The notes under the pieces were generated by a model that worked only from the letters and a program-made list of their open reading frames with translations, did no database searches and was not told where the DNA came from. Made by a program: the position numbers and the translations under genes. Positions 25,352 to 34,848 of a DNA stretch of 64,000 nt are shown piece by piece. The number at the start of each line of letters is the position of its first letter. Position 1 is the stretch's first letter. Source of the DNA: Levilactobacillus andaensis (GTDB lineage: Bacteria; Bacillota; Bacilli; Lactobacillales; Lactobacillaceae); NCBI RefSeq assembly GCF_016861695.1, contig NZ_BOLP01000011.1, forward strand, positions 1 to 64,000, read 5' to 3'.

Positions 25352-25352
25352 G

Positions 25353-26303
25353 CTACTTCGCATCCTCTGGAATCATTTTTTGAAACGGAATCGTTACTAA
25401 ATCAAAATCCTTCACCACACGGGTGTTCTTGAAGATTTCCCGTGCCTGTTGCTGCAGCTCAACGGCCATCTTGCCCGTATACCGCGCCGAAATGTGGTTC
25501 AGCAACAGCATCTTAACGTGCGTCCGCTTGGCTAACTCGGCGGCCTGAATGTTGGTGGAGTGATAGTAAGACCGTGCCAACTTGCTCTCACCCTTCGCAA
25601 ACGTGCTCTCGTGCACCAAGACGTCGGCGTCCTGCGTTAACCGAGATGCATTCTGTGTTTGCCGGGTATCGCCCAAAATGGCAACCACGCGGCCCTTTTG
25701 TGCGGGGCCGAGGAAGTCTTGCCCATTAACGGTACGGCCATCTGGCAAGGTCACCGTTTGACCAGCTTTCAACTGACCATAAACGGGCCCGGACGGAATC
25801 TGCGCGGCCCGTAATTTTTCAACCTGTAGCTCGCCAGGATGGTCCTTCTCCACGATACGGTACCCAAAACACTCGATCCGGTGATCCAAATGTTGGGCAT
25901 AGACCCGAAACTTAGGGTCCTCAAAGATCAAGCCATCATTGGTTAGTTCTTGGTAATGAATCTTATAGGATAACTTGGTCTCGGAGACACGCAGGCTCAC
26001 TTCAACGAAGTCCCGAATGCCCTTGGGACCATAGATGGTCAGTGGCGCGTTGCCCCCTTGAAATGATCGGCTACTCAATAAACCGGGTAAGCCAAAAATA
26101 TGGTCACCGTGCAAATGTGTAATGAAGATTTTGTCGATCTTACGGGGCTTCAACGTCGTCCGTAAAATTTGGTGCTGCGTGGCTTCACCAACATCGAATA
26201 GCCAAACCGAGTTACGTTCATCTAGCAGACGTAACGCAGTACTGGTCACATTTCGAAACTTTCCTGGTGAACCGGCGCCCGTTCCTAAAAATTCAATTTC
26301 CAT
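25353..26303 (-). CDS. rnz: Ribonuclease Z (tRNA 3' processing)
   Basis: This 316-residue metallo-beta-lactamase-fold endonuclease matures tRNA 3' ends. The zinc motif HLHGDH is at residues 63-68, with the N-terminal [14 protein letters not shown] and the GDTRQT and NHISARY motifs further on. Length matches the short RNase Z form. It is the first gene of rnz-lapA-recJ-apt. Many tRNA genes in lactobacilli lack an encoded CCA, as does the tRNA-Ser in this window, so this enzyme is the expected processor. Confidence 0.95.
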   Translation of the reverse strand: MEIEFLGTGAGSPGKFRNVTSTALRLLDERNSVWLFDVGEATQHQILRTTLKPRKIDKIFITHLHGDHIFGLPGLLSSRSFQGGNAPLTIYGPKGIRDFVEVSLRVSETKLSYKIHYQELTNDGLIFEDPKFRVYAQHLDHRIECFGYRIVEKDHPGELQVEKLRAAQIPSGPVYGQLKAGQTVTLPDGRTVNGQDFLGPAQKGRVVAILGDTRQTQNASRLTQDADVLVHESTFAKGESKLARSYYHSTNIQAAELAKRTHVKMLLLNHISARYTGKMAVELQQQAREIFKNTRVVKDFDLVTIPFQKMIPEDAK

Positions 26304-26466
26304 ATTTTTTCGTTCCTATTCTATAATTAGAGTCCGTCCACTATTTTAGGGGATTTTCGTGCAAACCGCAACTAGCATCTTAGTCAACTTGCGCGTGAAT
26401 ATCATTAGGGTTCCACGACAAAGTTCGGTATAATCGAGGTGACGACTTGACTAGGGAGGCTTCGGC

Positions 26467-26748
26467 ATGCGACTCATTGATTTTAATCTTTCGACGATCG
26501 ACCTACATCCCGCACTAAAGCTCTATTGGGAGAGCACCACGCCCCTCCCCATTACGGACCTGCAAGTCGGTGCTGATACCCACCAGTTATGCCTGCTGTC
26601 AGGCGACGGGCCAGCGCTCACATTAGACCAGTTCCGCACACGTTGCCAACAAGTAGATCCGCAAACTAATTTATTTATGGCCGGCGATACCGAGCCCTTG
26701 CGGTTATACGGTTACCGGCTGATTTCTCATAAAATTTTACTCGGTTAA
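26467..26748 (+). CDS. Hypothetical protein (93 aa)
   Basis: I do not recognise this short soluble protein (MRLIDFNLSTIDLHPALKLY.., ending LRLYGYRLISHKILLG). It has a strong AGGGAGG ribosome binding site and the codon use of the core genome. The stop is 14 bases before the start of a lipoprotein gene, whose ribosome binding site AAAAGGAG overlaps the end, so they form a two-gene operon divergent from rnz. Confidence 0.65.
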   Translation: MRLIDFNLSTIDLHPALKLYWESTTPLPITDLQVGADTHQLCLLSGDGPALTLDQFRTRCQQVDPQTNLFMAGDTEPLRLYGYRLISHKILLG

Positions 26749-26762
26749 AAGGAGTGTTTTTC

Positions 26763-27509
26763 ATGCGATTATTTAAAATTTCATTCGTTCTGGGACTGAG
26801 TTTACTGACCTTAGGACTCACCGGTTGTCAATCCGGCGCCCAAAAGAGTACGGCCAGCTTCAAGGATAGTAGCAGTCAATCCAGCCACTACAAGGCAGCT
26901 GACCCCGATGCTGCGGTGACGGCCGCCTCCTCTTCAAAGGAAGCCCAGACGTATCGTCCAGACACCGCACAGACCAGAAGTGCCAGCTACGTCAAGTCCG
27001 GTAACCTCACCCGTAACGGCCAGTACACCTATGACAAGGTCGGCACCAAACTCACCTTGAACCAAGTCACCCATCCCCAGACCACAATTCGTAGCGGTAA
27101 GCTGACGTATAAGGTCACCACGGTACGTGTAATCAAGAATACCGCCGAAACTGCCGCTGCCAAACGAATGGCCGCACAGGCACTGAACTTAGCCCACCTT
27201 GACAGTCCCTATTACACAATCCAAGTTAAGTTTACCATTTATAACCGGGGAAAACAGGCTTTAACCACTGATGGTATTAAAGCCATCCGTTTATCGGCCA
27301 GTCAGCAGCTGAACGCCTCTAATCAGCTGAGCGATGCCAGTGCCGGCAAGACGATTCCCGCCAATGACAAGCTCGCCACCTTTGCCACCGGATTGGCTAG
27401 TGAAAAGGCCAAGCCTACCTTCAGTAGCGTTAAGATTGCCTTCGCTGGCTCCTACGCCAACCAGAAGCAGATTGTGAAACCTACTGGCTGGCTTAAACTG
27501 AATCTTTAA
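26763..27509 (+). CDS. Predicted lipoprotein
   Basis: This 248-residue protein has a signal peptide with a lipobox (LTLGLTGCQS, Cys at about 22), so it should be lipid-anchored at the outer face of the membrane. A Ser/Lys/Ala-rich linker follows (to residue 80). The folded domain has LTLNQVTHPQTTIRSGKLTY and YYTIQVKFTIYNRGKQAL, an immunoglobulin-like beta pattern resembling the DUF4352/DUF5068-type extracellular domains of Firmicutes lipoproteins. The ATG at 26763 is 8 bases after AAAAGGAG; a GTG inside the ribosome binding site is rejected. Confidence 0.8.
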   Translation: MRLFKISFVLGLSLLTLGLTGCQSGAQKSTASFKDSSSQSSHYKAADPDAAVTAASSSKEAQTYRPDTAQTRSASYVKSGNLTRNGQYTYDKVGTKLTLNQVTHPQTTIRSGKLTYKVTTVRVIKNTAETAAAKRMAAQALNLAHLDSPYYTIQVKFTIYNRGKQALTTDGIKAIRLSASQQLNASNQLSDASAGKTIPANDKLATFATGLASEKAKPTFSSVKIAFAGSYANQKQIVKPTGWLKLNL

Positions 27510-27510
27510 T

Positions 27511-27691
27511 TGCCGCACTGCGGATTCCAGGGATTCCGCCTGCTGTGGGGACGCTTCAGCCTGTGAAGCGGGCTTCTCGCTCGTTTTTAAGCCACGAAAT
27601 TCACGTGTCTTAAAAATCGCCCATATTGGTAGCTAGCCTAGGCCAGCTACCAATATTACCACAGCTGGCTGCATCCCTGGCCTCCTCCGAC
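27511..27691 (-). repeat. Dispersed structured element alpha, copy 1
   Basis: About 181 bp, homologous in inverted orientation to 28044-28231. Read on the minus strand it starts AGTCGGAGGAGGCCAGGGAT and ends CCGCAGTGCGGCA. A closing stem pairs CCAGGGAT (27527-27534) with ATCCCTGG (27673-27680). Internal hairpins include a 12-bp perfect one (27622-27633 / 27644-27655). It directly follows the lipoprotein stop codon. Confidence 0.8.
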
Positions 27692-27878
27692 TACGATTGT
27701 GCATTACCATTACAACCATTCGAGACCGTCATGACCGTAAATTTCAAGTTACCTCATGATAATCTGAATTTACCCTGTGCTCTCGAAAGTTATAAAATTG
27801 ATCACTCAACCAAAGAGATCAACCGTGTTTCTTAGCTTAACTAGCCTAAATAACTTCCATCAAACTTCACACACATAG

Positions 27879-27928
27879 AAAAAGACGTTTCCGCTTTTGC
27901 CAACTGGCAGATTGGAAACGTCTTTTTT
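27879..27928. terminator. Bidirectional terminator-like hairpin
   Basis: AAAAAGACGTTTCC pairs with GGAAACGTCTTTTT, giving a T run on either strand. It lies between two copies of element alpha, 370 bases past the lipoprotein gene. Confidence 0.75.
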
Positions 27929-28043
27929 CGTTGCATCATTCAATAATCTTTAAGCACTCGGCCGTGATAACACAGCACCAATACACTGTGTGATAGTCAC
28001 CGACTGCACGGTTCCCGCTACCCTTTTGGCACAAAACAGTCTA

Positions 28044-28231
28044 AGCCGGAGGAGGCCAGGGACGGAGCCAGCCGTGAAAGTGGTGTTAGCTGACGTTTTT
28101 GTCAGCTTACAGCACGGGACGACTTTGAAGACGTGCGTTCTTTACGGCTGCAAAACGAGGCGGAAGACCGCCCTTCGTCTGAAGCCGTTCCCCACAGCAG
28201 GCGTAGTCCCTGGCAGCCGCAGTGCGACCAG
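28044..28231 (+). repeat. Dispersed structured element alpha, copy 2
   Basis: 188 bp starting AGCCGGAGGAGGCCAGGGAC and ending in a 21-base signature (28211-28231) also found at 63514-63534. The closing stem is GCCAGGGAC (28055-28063) with GTCCCTGGC (28206-28214). Inner hairpins include GCTGAC / GTCAGC (28089-28094 / 28101-28106). It lies just downstream of obg. Confidence 0.8.
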
Positions 28232-28261
28232 CCCCTACCAGCCTAACAGCCATATAAAGTG

Positions 28262-29557
28262 TTAAGCCATGTACTCGAAGGTGAAGTCGTCGATTTGAAC
28301 CAGGTCGCCGTTCTTGGCACCGTGGTCCCGTAAGCTGTTGTCGATCCCCATACCACGCATCTGACGCGTGAACCGCAGCAGACTTTCATCATGGTTGATA
28401 TCGGTCATCTTAAACAGCTTCAAGAGCTTCTCGCCACCCAAGACCCAAGTCCCATTCGCATCCTGCGTAATGGTAAATTCAGGTTCTGGCTTAAAGTCAT
28501 ACTCAGCCTTCGTAGCTACTTCTGGCTGCTTAACTGGGAATTGTGGCGTTTCGGCTAACATGTCGGCCGTTCGTTGTAGCAAGGGAGTCAACCCCTTGTG
28601 CGTCAATGCTGACACGGCATAAATTTCTGGTGCCTGAGCTAATAAGTCGTCTTGCTTCAAGTCTTCCTTGAATTTGGCCAAATTATCTTCAGAATCCGGC
28701 ATATCCATCTTATTCGCCACCACGATTTGGGGCCGCTTGAGGATATCTGGATCATACGTCATCAATTCTTGATTGATTTTTTCAAAGTCTTCGTAAGGAT
28801 CTCGGCCTTCCAGTCCACTCATATCGATCAAATGGAGGATGACCCGGGTCCGTTCAACGTGTCGTAAGAATTGGAAACCCAATCCGACACCGGCAGCGGC
28901 TCCTTCGATCAATCCAGGGAGATCGGCCATCACAAAGTCGCGGCCATCTGGCAAACGCACCATCCCCAGGTTAGGGACCAACGTTGTAAAGTGGTATTCC
29001 GCAATCTTTGGTTTGGCACTCGTGACCGTTGCCAATAACGTTGACTTCCCAACGGATGGGAACCCAACCAGACCAACATCGGCCAAGACCTTTAATTCCA
29101 AACGAATTTCAAACTCTTGTCCCGGTTCCCCGTTTTCAGCAATTTCTGGTGCGGGGTTCTTTGGAGAGGCGAAGTGGATATTCCCACGGCCACCACGCCC
29201 ACCATGAGCGATGATTACGGAGTCGTCGGGGGCAACTAAGTCACCCATGACCTGTTCCGTCTCGGCGTTAATGATGGTCGTTCCTTGGGGCACGTGAATA
29301 ATCGTGTCTTCGGCACCACGGCCGGTCATCTGCTTGATGCCCCCGTTGCCACCGTGCTTGGCTTTGAATTTCCGTTGGTACCGAAAGTCCATCAGTGTCC
29401 GTAAGCCTTCATCAACGGCGAAAACGATGTTCCCACCGCGACCACCGTCACCACCGGCTGGGCCACCATTGGGCACGAATTTTTCCCGGCGGAAGGCAAC
29501 CATTCCGTCACCACCGTTACCGGCCTTAACGCTAATTTTAACTTGATCTACAAACAT
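28262..29557 (-). CDS. obg: Obg-family GTPase (ribosome assembly)
   Basis: This 431-residue GTPase has the Gly-rich Obg fold ([20 protein letters not shown].., residues 1-158), the GTPase domain with GFPSVGKST (about 165), DLPGLIEGA and NKMDMPDS, and the C-terminal OCT domain ([25 protein letters not shown]). Obg assists 50S subunit assembly and links to the stringent response. A GAGGAAT ribosome binding site precedes the ATG. It is a single-gene unit between uvrC and element alpha-2. Confidence 0.95.
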   Translation of the reverse strand: MFVDQVKISVKAGNGGDGMVAFRREKFVPNGGPAGGDGGRGGNIVFAVDEGLRTLMDFRYQRKFKAKHGGNGGIKQMTGRGAEDTIIHVPQGTTIINAETEQVMGDLVAPDDSVIIAHGGRGGRGNIHFASPKNPAPEIAENGEPGQEFEIRLELKVLADVGLVGFPSVGKSTLLATVTSAKPKIAEYHFTTLVPNLGMVRLPDGRDFVMADLPGLIEGAAAGVGLGFQFLRHVERTRVILHLIDMSGLEGRDPYEDFEKINQELMTYDPDILKRPQIVVANKMDMPDSEDNLAKFKEDLKQDDLLAQAPEIYAVSALTHKGLTPLLQRTADMLAETPQFPVKQPEVATKAEYDFKPEPEFTITQDANGTWVLGGEKLLKLFKMTDINHDESLLRFTRQMRGMGIDNSLRDHGAKNGDLVQIDDFTFEYMA

Positions 29558-29641
29558 ATTTTTTATTCCTCGTTTTCTAAACCAGCCTACGCTGCTTTCT
29601 CAATTCGACTCCTGCTAGTATACCGACAAATGGCTGTTACG

Positions 29642-31459
29642 TCAAAGTTGGGATGGGGTTCGCGGACTTTTGATCTCCGCCGTCTCCGCCGCTAACGTAA
29701 TGTGAATGGTCTGCGCGACCTCTTTACTGATGCCCAGGCCCCGTAAATCGTCAATACTGGCCTCACTGATTTTCTTAGTAGAACCAAACTTACGTAACAA
29801 TTTATTCCGGGTCTTGGGCCCAACGCCAGGGATCAGATCCAGTCGTGAGCTCAATGAATGCTTCGAATGAACTTGCCGGTGGAAGGTAATCGCGAACCGG
29901 TGGACCTCATCTTGAATCCGTTGAACCAGGTAGAAGCCCTGACTCTTAGGGTCCAATTGAATATGGTGATCGTCTGGGCCAAATAACAGGTCGGCCGTCT
30001 TATGGTGATCATTCTTGACCATCCCGGCGACCGGAATGTGTAGATCCAACTCGTCTTCGAGCACTTCCTTGACCGCGTTCATCTGAATGTCCCCACCATC
30101 CATCAAAATCAGGTCTGGCATCTGGCCGTGTTCCTTCAGTAAGCGGGTATACCGCCGACGAATAACCTCTAAGGTGCTGGCTGTTTCATCGGCATGGTCG
30201 ACTGTCCGCAATTTATACTTACGGTACAACTTCTTATTGGGTTGACCATCCACGAAGACCACCATTGCCGAGACTAAATCAGCCCCTTGAATGTGTGAGT
30301 GGTCAAAGGCTTCAATCTTATGCCCGGGCGCAATTCCCAGGGCATCCGTAATTTCTTTCATGGCCCCGGTGGTTTTGCTCTCATCTAACTCAAGCAAGCG
30401 GAATTTCTCTTCCAAAACGAGCCGCGAATTTTTCCCGGCCATTTCGAGCAAGTCACGCTTGGTTCCCCGCTGTGGCGTCCGGACTGGCACGTGCAGGATC
30501 TCTTCAATGACATCCCCATCGATACTGCTGGGCACTAAAATCTCCCGCGGGAGGACCGTATTCTTACGCTGATAGAATTGCACGATAAAGCTGGCCAATT
30601 CTTCCTCGGCCGTATTCACGATGGGAAAGAGCCGTTTTTCGCGCTTCATCAACCGTGCTTGACGAATGAAGAAGACTTGAATCGACAACCAGCCCTTGTC
30701 CAGATAGAAATTAAAGATATCTCGCGGCGTGCTGTCATTAGAAATGATCTTCTGCTTTTCGACCGTGGCTTCAATGTAGCGAATCTGGTCGCGCAGGTCC
30801 GCAGCCCGCTCATATTCCATATCGGCTGCGGCCTTGTTCATCCGCGTCGTCAATTCTTTCTCGGCCCGCCCGACGTTTCCATTTAAGAAGGACTTGATCT
30901 TCCGAATCTGCTTGGCGTAGTCCTCTTCCGGAACTTCCTTGAAGCAGGCGCCCAAGCACTGGCCCATGTGATAGTACAAACAGGGCCGACCTTGATAGCC
31001 GGTACACCGCCGTAAGGGATAGACCTTCTGGAGAAAGTGAATCGTTTCTTCGGCGGCATACACATTAGGATAGGGCCCAAAGTAATATGCCCCGTCCTTC
31101 TTGATGTTGCTGACCAAGATGAGTTGGGGGTCGCGTTCGTTGGTAATCTTGATGTAGGGGTACCCGGTTCCTCGCTTCAGCTTGATATTAAAGTAAGGTT
31201 GGTGCTTTTGAATCAGCGTAATTTCAAGTAAAAAGGCTTCCTTGTCGGTCGACGTAATGATCGTCTCGAAGTCCACGATTTCACTGACCAACTGAGCGGT
31301 CTTCCCGGTATGACTACTCTTAAAGTAAGAGCGTACCCGGTTCTTTAAATTTTTAGCCTTCCCCACGTAAATGATTTGACTGTTAATATTTTTCATGAGG
31401 TAGCAGCCGGGAAGTCCCGGCAATAATGCCAGCTTGTGTTCTAGATACTCTGATGCCAA
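29642..31459 (-). CDS. uvrC: Excinuclease ABC subunit C
   Basis: This 605-residue nuclease makes both incisions in nucleotide excision repair. It has the N-terminal GIY-YIG domain (GCYLMKN..IIYVGKAKNLKNRV), a Cys cluster (RRCTGYQGRPCLYYHMGQCLGAC, quoted in part), the UVR helix (RMNKAAADMEYERAADLRDQI), the RNase H-like nuclease domain (FDHSHIQGADLVSAMVVF, LILMDGGDIQ) and C-terminal helix-hairpin-helix motifs. The start is TTG after GGGAGGG. The promoter at 31499-31527 contains an SOS-like box. Confidence 0.95.
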   Translation of the reverse strand: MASEYLEHKLALLPGLPGCYLMKNINSQIIYVGKAKNLKNRVRSYFKSSHTGKTAQLVSEIVDFETIITSTDKEAFLLEITLIQKHQPYFNIKLKRGTGYPYIKITNERDPQLILVSNIKKDGAYYFGPYPNVYAAEETIHFLQKVYPLRRCTGYQGRPCLYYHMGQCLGACFKEVPEEDYAKQIRKIKSFLNGNVGRAEKELTTRMNKAAADMEYERAADLRDQIRYIEATVEKQKIISNDSTPRDIFNFYLDKGWLSIQVFFIRQARLMKREKRLFPIVNTAEEELASFIVQFYQRKNTVLPREILVPSSIDGDVIEEILHVPVRTPQRGTKRDLLEMAGKNSRLVLEEKFRLLELDESKTTGAMKEITDALGIAPGHKIEAFDHSHIQGADLVSAMVVFVDGQPNKKLYRKYKLRTVDHADETASTLEVIRRRYTRLLKEHGQMPDLILMDGGDIQMNAVKEVLEDELDLHIPVAGMVKNDHHKTADLLFGPDDHHIQLDPKSQGFYLVQRIQDEVHRFAITFHRQVHSKHSLSSRLDLIPGVGPKTRNKLLRKFGSTKKISEASIDDLRGLGISKEVAQTIHITLAAETAEIKSPRTPSQL

Positions 31460-31498
31460 GGCGCATCCCTCCCGTTTCGTCCATTAATTAGCTTATAA

Positions 31499-31527
31499 AG
31501 TATAAGCCGAATGCGTGTTTGGTGCAA
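31499..31527 (-). promoter_or_regulatory. uvrC promoter with an SOS-like box in its spacer
   Basis: On the minus strand TTGCAC (31527-31522) and TATACT (31504-31499) are 17 bases apart. The spacer holds CAAACACGCATTCG (31508-31521), 12 of 14 matches to the Gram-positive LexA box. uvrC would then be damage-inducible. Confidence 0.65.
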
Positions 31528-31662
31528 GCAATTCACTCCCTAACCTACCTAGCTGCACGCCGGCCGCAAATTTAACCGGCCACCTTTCGAAATCGAACTG
31601 AAAAATGACAAACGACCGTAATTCTGCTATGATAACTGCAAACAAGCAAGGAGGTGGCTGAA

Positions 31663-31851
31663 TTGGCACTTAAAGTTAAACGACAAGATGACTTGGACTC
31701 CATGTTCGGCAAATTTGCTCAAATGGACCCCACCGACGTCAAGCGCGACAAGTTTCTCAAGCGTCAAGACGCCCACAAGGACGACAAGCGGCCCAAAGGC
31801 CTAACCAAGTCAGACCAGACCAAACTCGACAAAGACCACGCGACAGATTAA
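31663..31851 (+). CDS. Small basic protein, SPJ_0845-like family
   Basis: This 62-residue, highly charged protein (LKVKRQDDLDSMFGKFAQMDP.. then Lys/Asp-rich to the end) resembles the SPJ_0845 family of tiny Lactobacillales proteins with a conserved DDLDxMFxxFA segment; function unknown. The TTG at 31663 is 7 bases after GGAGGTG; the GTG within that ribosome binding site is rejected. It is divergent from uvrC and followed by a terminator. Confidence 0.65.
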   Translation: MALKVKRQDDLDSMFGKFAQMDPTDVKRDKFLKRQDAHKDDKRPKGLTKSDQTKLDKDHATD

Positions 31852-31853
31852 AT

Positions 31854-31893
31854 AAAGGGGACTCACGACAATATAGCCGTGGGTCCCTTTTAA
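31854..31893 (+). terminator. Terminator of the 31663 gene
   Basis: AAAGGGGACTCACG / CGTGGGTCCCTTTT stem with a T-rich tail. Confidence 0.85.
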
Positions 31894-32033
31894 TTTTACG
31901 ATACATTCAAATTAGTTATGCGATGGCTACCAGAAATACCGTCCACACCAACATTAACATGGCCGACTTTAAAAGTGACCTCAGTAGCCGCTCTTAGAAG
32001 CATCCGTCATCATTACCAAAGGACCCACGTGTC

Positions 32034-32193
32034 AGCCGAGAGGCCAGCGGATATGGGCTCAGGCGCGTCGTTCTACTTAGTTGGCGTTTCTCGCCGGCTT
32101 AGTAGAAAACCAATCTTGAAGACTCGTGGTCTTCGAGGCTTCAACTTGTGTTCGCCCCGTTCCAGCCCATATCCGTTGGCCGGTAAGGCGCTG
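32034..32193 (+). repeat. Dispersed structured element alpha, divergent copy 3
   Basis: The closing stem is 18 bases long with one mismatch (32042-32059 / 32164-32181). An inner 37-base hairpin at 32071-32107 (TTCTACT..AGTAGAA outside, TGGCG / CGCCG inside) corresponds in sequence and place to the first hairpin of copy 2. The outer signatures are diverged. It fills most of the 367-base gap between the SPJ_0845-like gene and the mazG-like gene. Confidence 0.55.
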
Positions 32194-32218
32194 AAACCAC
32201 CATGTTGCCCAATTTCAA

Positions 32219-32518
32219 TTAGCGGGTTGGTTGAAATCCGTGTGGATACCGTTCATTCAGTCGTTTAATGTTATCTTGAGCCACCTCATCGAAGTCAATG
32301 TCGGCCCATTGGGCGATTTGACTCAGATACCACAACACATCGCCCATTTCCTTGACGAGTGCATCGTGATCGAGGTCCTTACCATGAAAGGTATAGCGTT
32401 TGACCAGCTCAACGACTTGGCCGGATTCCCCAGCTAGACCTAGTGCACAATTCGTTAGAACCTGCTCATTACCGTACAGTGTCCGGTTAGCAGCTTTTTG
32501 ATAATCATTAAATTCCAC
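32219..32518 (-). CDS. MazG-like nucleotide pyrophosphohydrolase
   Basis: This 99-residue protein is a single MazG-type all-alpha NTP pyrophosphohydrolase domain. Metal-binding acids occur in LAGESGQVVELVKR and KEMGDVLWYLSQIA, the EExxE..ExxD pattern of the superfamily. Such enzymes hydrolyse non-canonical or excess nucleotides. Its start is two bases from the engB stop, so it is the distal gene of that unit. Confidence 0.85.
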   Translation of the reverse strand: MEFNDYQKAANRTLYGNEQVLTNCALGLAGESGQVVELVKRYTFHGKDLDHDALVKEMGDVLWYLSQIAQWADIDFDEVAQDNIKRLNERYPHGFQPTR

Positions 32519-32520
32519 GT

Positions 32521-33114
32521 TTATTCCTCCCCAAAGGCTTGATCTTCAATCCAATTCCAGACGGCGTCCTTGCCGATCTTTTTGGGTGCCGAGAACATAA
32601 TGATGTTGTTGGTGTTCTGCAAGCCCATGGACTTCTTAATCTGGCTAACAGCCTGGTTCCACTTACCACGCGCGATTTTGTCACTCTTAGTGGCAACGAT
32701 CAGCGTTGGCAAGTCGTAGTAGGCCAGCCATTGGTACATTTGAATATCATCCGCAGTTGGCGCGTGACGAGCATCAACTAACGAGACTACCCCACGCAAC
32801 TGGTCGCGTTGTGTCAGGTACGTTTCGATCATTTGCCCCCACTTTTCACGTTCTGACTTGGAAACCTTTGCGTAACCGTAGCCAGGAACGTCGACAAAAT
32901 AGAGTTTATCCTCTACGTTGTAAAAGTTAAGGGTTTGCGTCTTCCCCGGTTGACTCGAGGTCCGGGCATATGAACGCCGGTTGATGAGGACGTTGGTCAG
33001 TGACGACTTCCCCACATTCGACCGCCCGACAAAGGCGATCTCTGGGTACCCCGTCGTTGGATATTGCGCGGGATCAACCGCACTCATGACTAATTCCACG
33101 TGATTTACTTCCAT
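32521..33114 (-). CDS. ysxC: Ribosome-assembly GTPase EngB/YsxC
   Basis: This 197-residue GTPase is needed for 50S subunit maturation. It has GRSNVGKSS (G1), the [13 protein letters not shown] switch region, [10 protein letters not shown] (G3) and ATKSDK (G4). The ATG at 33114 ([13 protein letters not shown]) matches the usual family start; an in-frame ATG at 33126 abuts the ribosome binding site with no spacing. It lies directly downstream of clpX, as in many Firmicutes, but a terminator-like hairpin separates them. Confidence 0.92.
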   Translation of the reverse strand: MEVNHVELVMSAVDPAQYPTTGYPEIAFVGRSNVGKSSLTNVLINRRSYARTSSQPGKTQTLNFYNVEDKLYFVDVPGYGYAKVSKSEREKWGQMIETYLTQRDQLRGVVSLVDARHAPTADDIQMYQWLAYYDLPTLIVATKSDKIARGKWNQAVSQIKKSMGLQNTNNIIMFSAPKKIGKDAVWNWIEDQAFGEE

Positions 33115-33331
33115 TAGTTGTGCCATCCTCTCCAAAATATCTTTCACCATTCTAACACAGAATTTCCGGTGACAGCAGCTTGTTCTTGACCATGACTTGC
33201 TGGGAAAACGGTTCAAAAGCAGTGTGTCCGGCCTTTTGATTGCTTTTAAATTAATTGTAAAGGGCTAAAGCCAGATTGACTAAAACGACTGTCAGGGGGT
33301 GGTGTCCCAATTTCAATTGCGATTTGCGAAT

Positions 33332-33363
33332 AAAAAAAGACCAGCCGCAGCTGATCTTTTTTC
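33332..33363 (-). terminator. Terminator of clpX
   Basis: GATCAGCTG-CGGCTGGTC-type stem followed by seven U on the minus strand. Confidence 0.8.
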
Positions 33364-33373
33364 GTCACTAAAA

Positions 33374-34636
33374 TTATGACGCCTTTTGATCCTTTAAGAC
33401 CAATTCTGGTTCGGCATGATCCGTGACCGTTTGCGCGGTAATGATGACCTTTTCCACGTCGTTACGGCTTGGCAGATCAAACATGATGTCACGCATGACG
33501 TCTTCAATGATCGACCGTAACCCACGAGCACCGGTGTTCCGTGAGATCGCCAATTTGGCCATTTCACGCAAGGCAGCGGGCTGGAATTGGAGCTCCACGC
33601 CATCCAAGGACAACAGCTTCTCGTATTGCTTGACCAAAGCGTTCTTAGGTTCCGTTAAGATGCGAACCAAGTCGTTTTCGTCCAACTTTTCCAAAGCCGT
33701 CAAGATTGGCAACCGCCCGATAAATTCAGGAATCAACCCAAATTGCAGAAGGTCTTCTGGAATGATGTGTTGCATCAAGCTATCGCCGGAAGCCAACACA
33801 TTTTGTTCCTTGGTGTCGGCACCAAAACCAATCGTCTGGTCGCCCAAACGCCGCTTAACGATGCCTTCAATACCATCAAACGCCCCACCCACGATGAAGA
33901 GGATGTTAGTGGTATCAATTTGAATGAATTCTTGTTGGGGGTGCTTACGACCACCCTGAGGCGGCACGTTAGCAATGGTTCCTTCCAAGATCTTCAGCAG
34001 GGCTTGTTGAACCCCTTCGCCGGAAACGTCACGAGTAATCGACACGTTTTCGGACTTCTTAGCAATTTTATCGATTTCGTCGATGTAGATAATACCCTTT
34101 TCGGCCCGGTCAACGTCATAATCGGCGCTTTGGAGCAGCTTCAAAAGAATATTTTCGACGTCTTCACCGACATAGCCGGCTTCAGTTAACGTTGTGGCAT
34201 CCGCAATAGCAAATGGGACGTTAAGAATCTTTGCCAGGCTCTGTGCCAGGTAAGTCTTCCCAGAACCAGTTGGTCCAATCACGGCGATGTTACTCTTCTG
34301 TAACTCAGGACCTTCATCGTCAGCATCGGCCATTTCGTTGACCCGCTTGTAGTGGTTATAAACCGCAACGGAAAGGGTCCGCTTGGCTTCAGTTTGGCCA
34401 ATTACGTATTGATTAAGTGTTTTAACGATATCAGCTGGCTTGGGTACCTCTAAAGTTTCTTGAGCGGTATCTTGGCTGACATCTTCGTCAATAATTTCCT
34501 TACACAGATCAATACATTCATTACAGATGTAAACACCCGGTCCGGCAACGATCTTTTGCACTTGATCCTGTGATTTACCACAGAACGAACAAGTTACTGG
34601 GTCATTCGTTTCGGTGTTTTCAAACAATAAACTCAC
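33374..34636 (-). CDS. clpX: ClpX, ATPase subunit of the ClpXP protease
   Basis: This 420-residue AAA+ unfoldase recognises and feeds substrates to ClpP. The N-terminal zinc-binding domain has Cys at about 16, 19, 38 and 41 ([16 protein letters not shown]). The AAA+ domain has GPTGSGKT near 115, IIYIDEIDK (Walker B) and the ClpP-contacting loop GFGAD. It is preceded by tig and followed by ysxC, the classic tig-clpX-ysxC order of Firmicutes. Confidence 0.97.
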   Translation of the reverse strand: MSLLFENTETNDPVTCSFCGKSQDQVQKIVAGPGVYICNECIDLCKEIIDEDVSQDTAQETLEVPKPADIVKTLNQYVIGQTEAKRTLSVAVYNHYKRVNEMADADDEGPELQKSNIAVIGPTGSGKTYLAQSLAKILNVPFAIADATTLTEAGYVGEDVENILLKLLQSADYDVDRAEKGIIYIDEIDKIAKKSENVSITRDVSGEGVQQALLKILEGTIANVPPQGGRKHPQQEFIQIDTTNILFIVGGAFDGIEGIVKRRLGDQTIGFGADTKEQNVLASGDSLMQHIIPEDLLQFGLIPEFIGRLPILTALEKLDENDLVRILTEPKNALVKQYEKLLSLDGVELQFQPAALREMAKLAISRNTGARGLRSIIEDVMRDIMFDLPSRNDVEKVIITAQTVTDHAEPELVLKDQKAS

Positions 34637-34792
34637 CCTTTCTCTCCAGGCTTAAGCCTAATTAATTACACATTACTTTGGTCAGTAAACTCGTCGAACT
34701 AACCAGATTACCTATCAATCGTGTACTATACCACAGTTGACGCTATGAGAAAATTATTTAGCCTCGGCACCAGTAATCTGAACTTTTTTATA

Positions 34793-34827
34793 CAAAAACC
34801 GGGACAACAGGCGTCTGTCATCCCGGT
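34793..34827 (-). terminator. Terminator of tig
   Basis: CCGGGATGACAG / CTGTTGTCCCGG stem followed by UUUUU on the minus strand. Confidence 0.9.
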
Positions 34828-34848
34828 CAAGTTGTCGTCAGTTAACGA

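Noticed and set aside
27626-27835. 69-codon plus-strand frame downstream of the lipoprotein gene
   Set aside because: No ribosome binding site; it starts inside element alpha copy 1 and has no protein-like pattern.
27511-28231. CRISPR array
   Set aside because: Two inverted, diverged, ~185-bp copies are not short regular direct repeats with spacers, and no cas gene is present.
27990-28265. 91-codon plus-strand frame before obg
   Set aside because: It runs through element alpha copy 2 and ends in the obg stop region; no ribosome binding site and no recognisable features.
31918-32268. 116-codon plus-strand frame
   Set aside because: It spans the hairpins of element alpha copy 3 and runs into the mazG-like gene on the other strand; open by chance.
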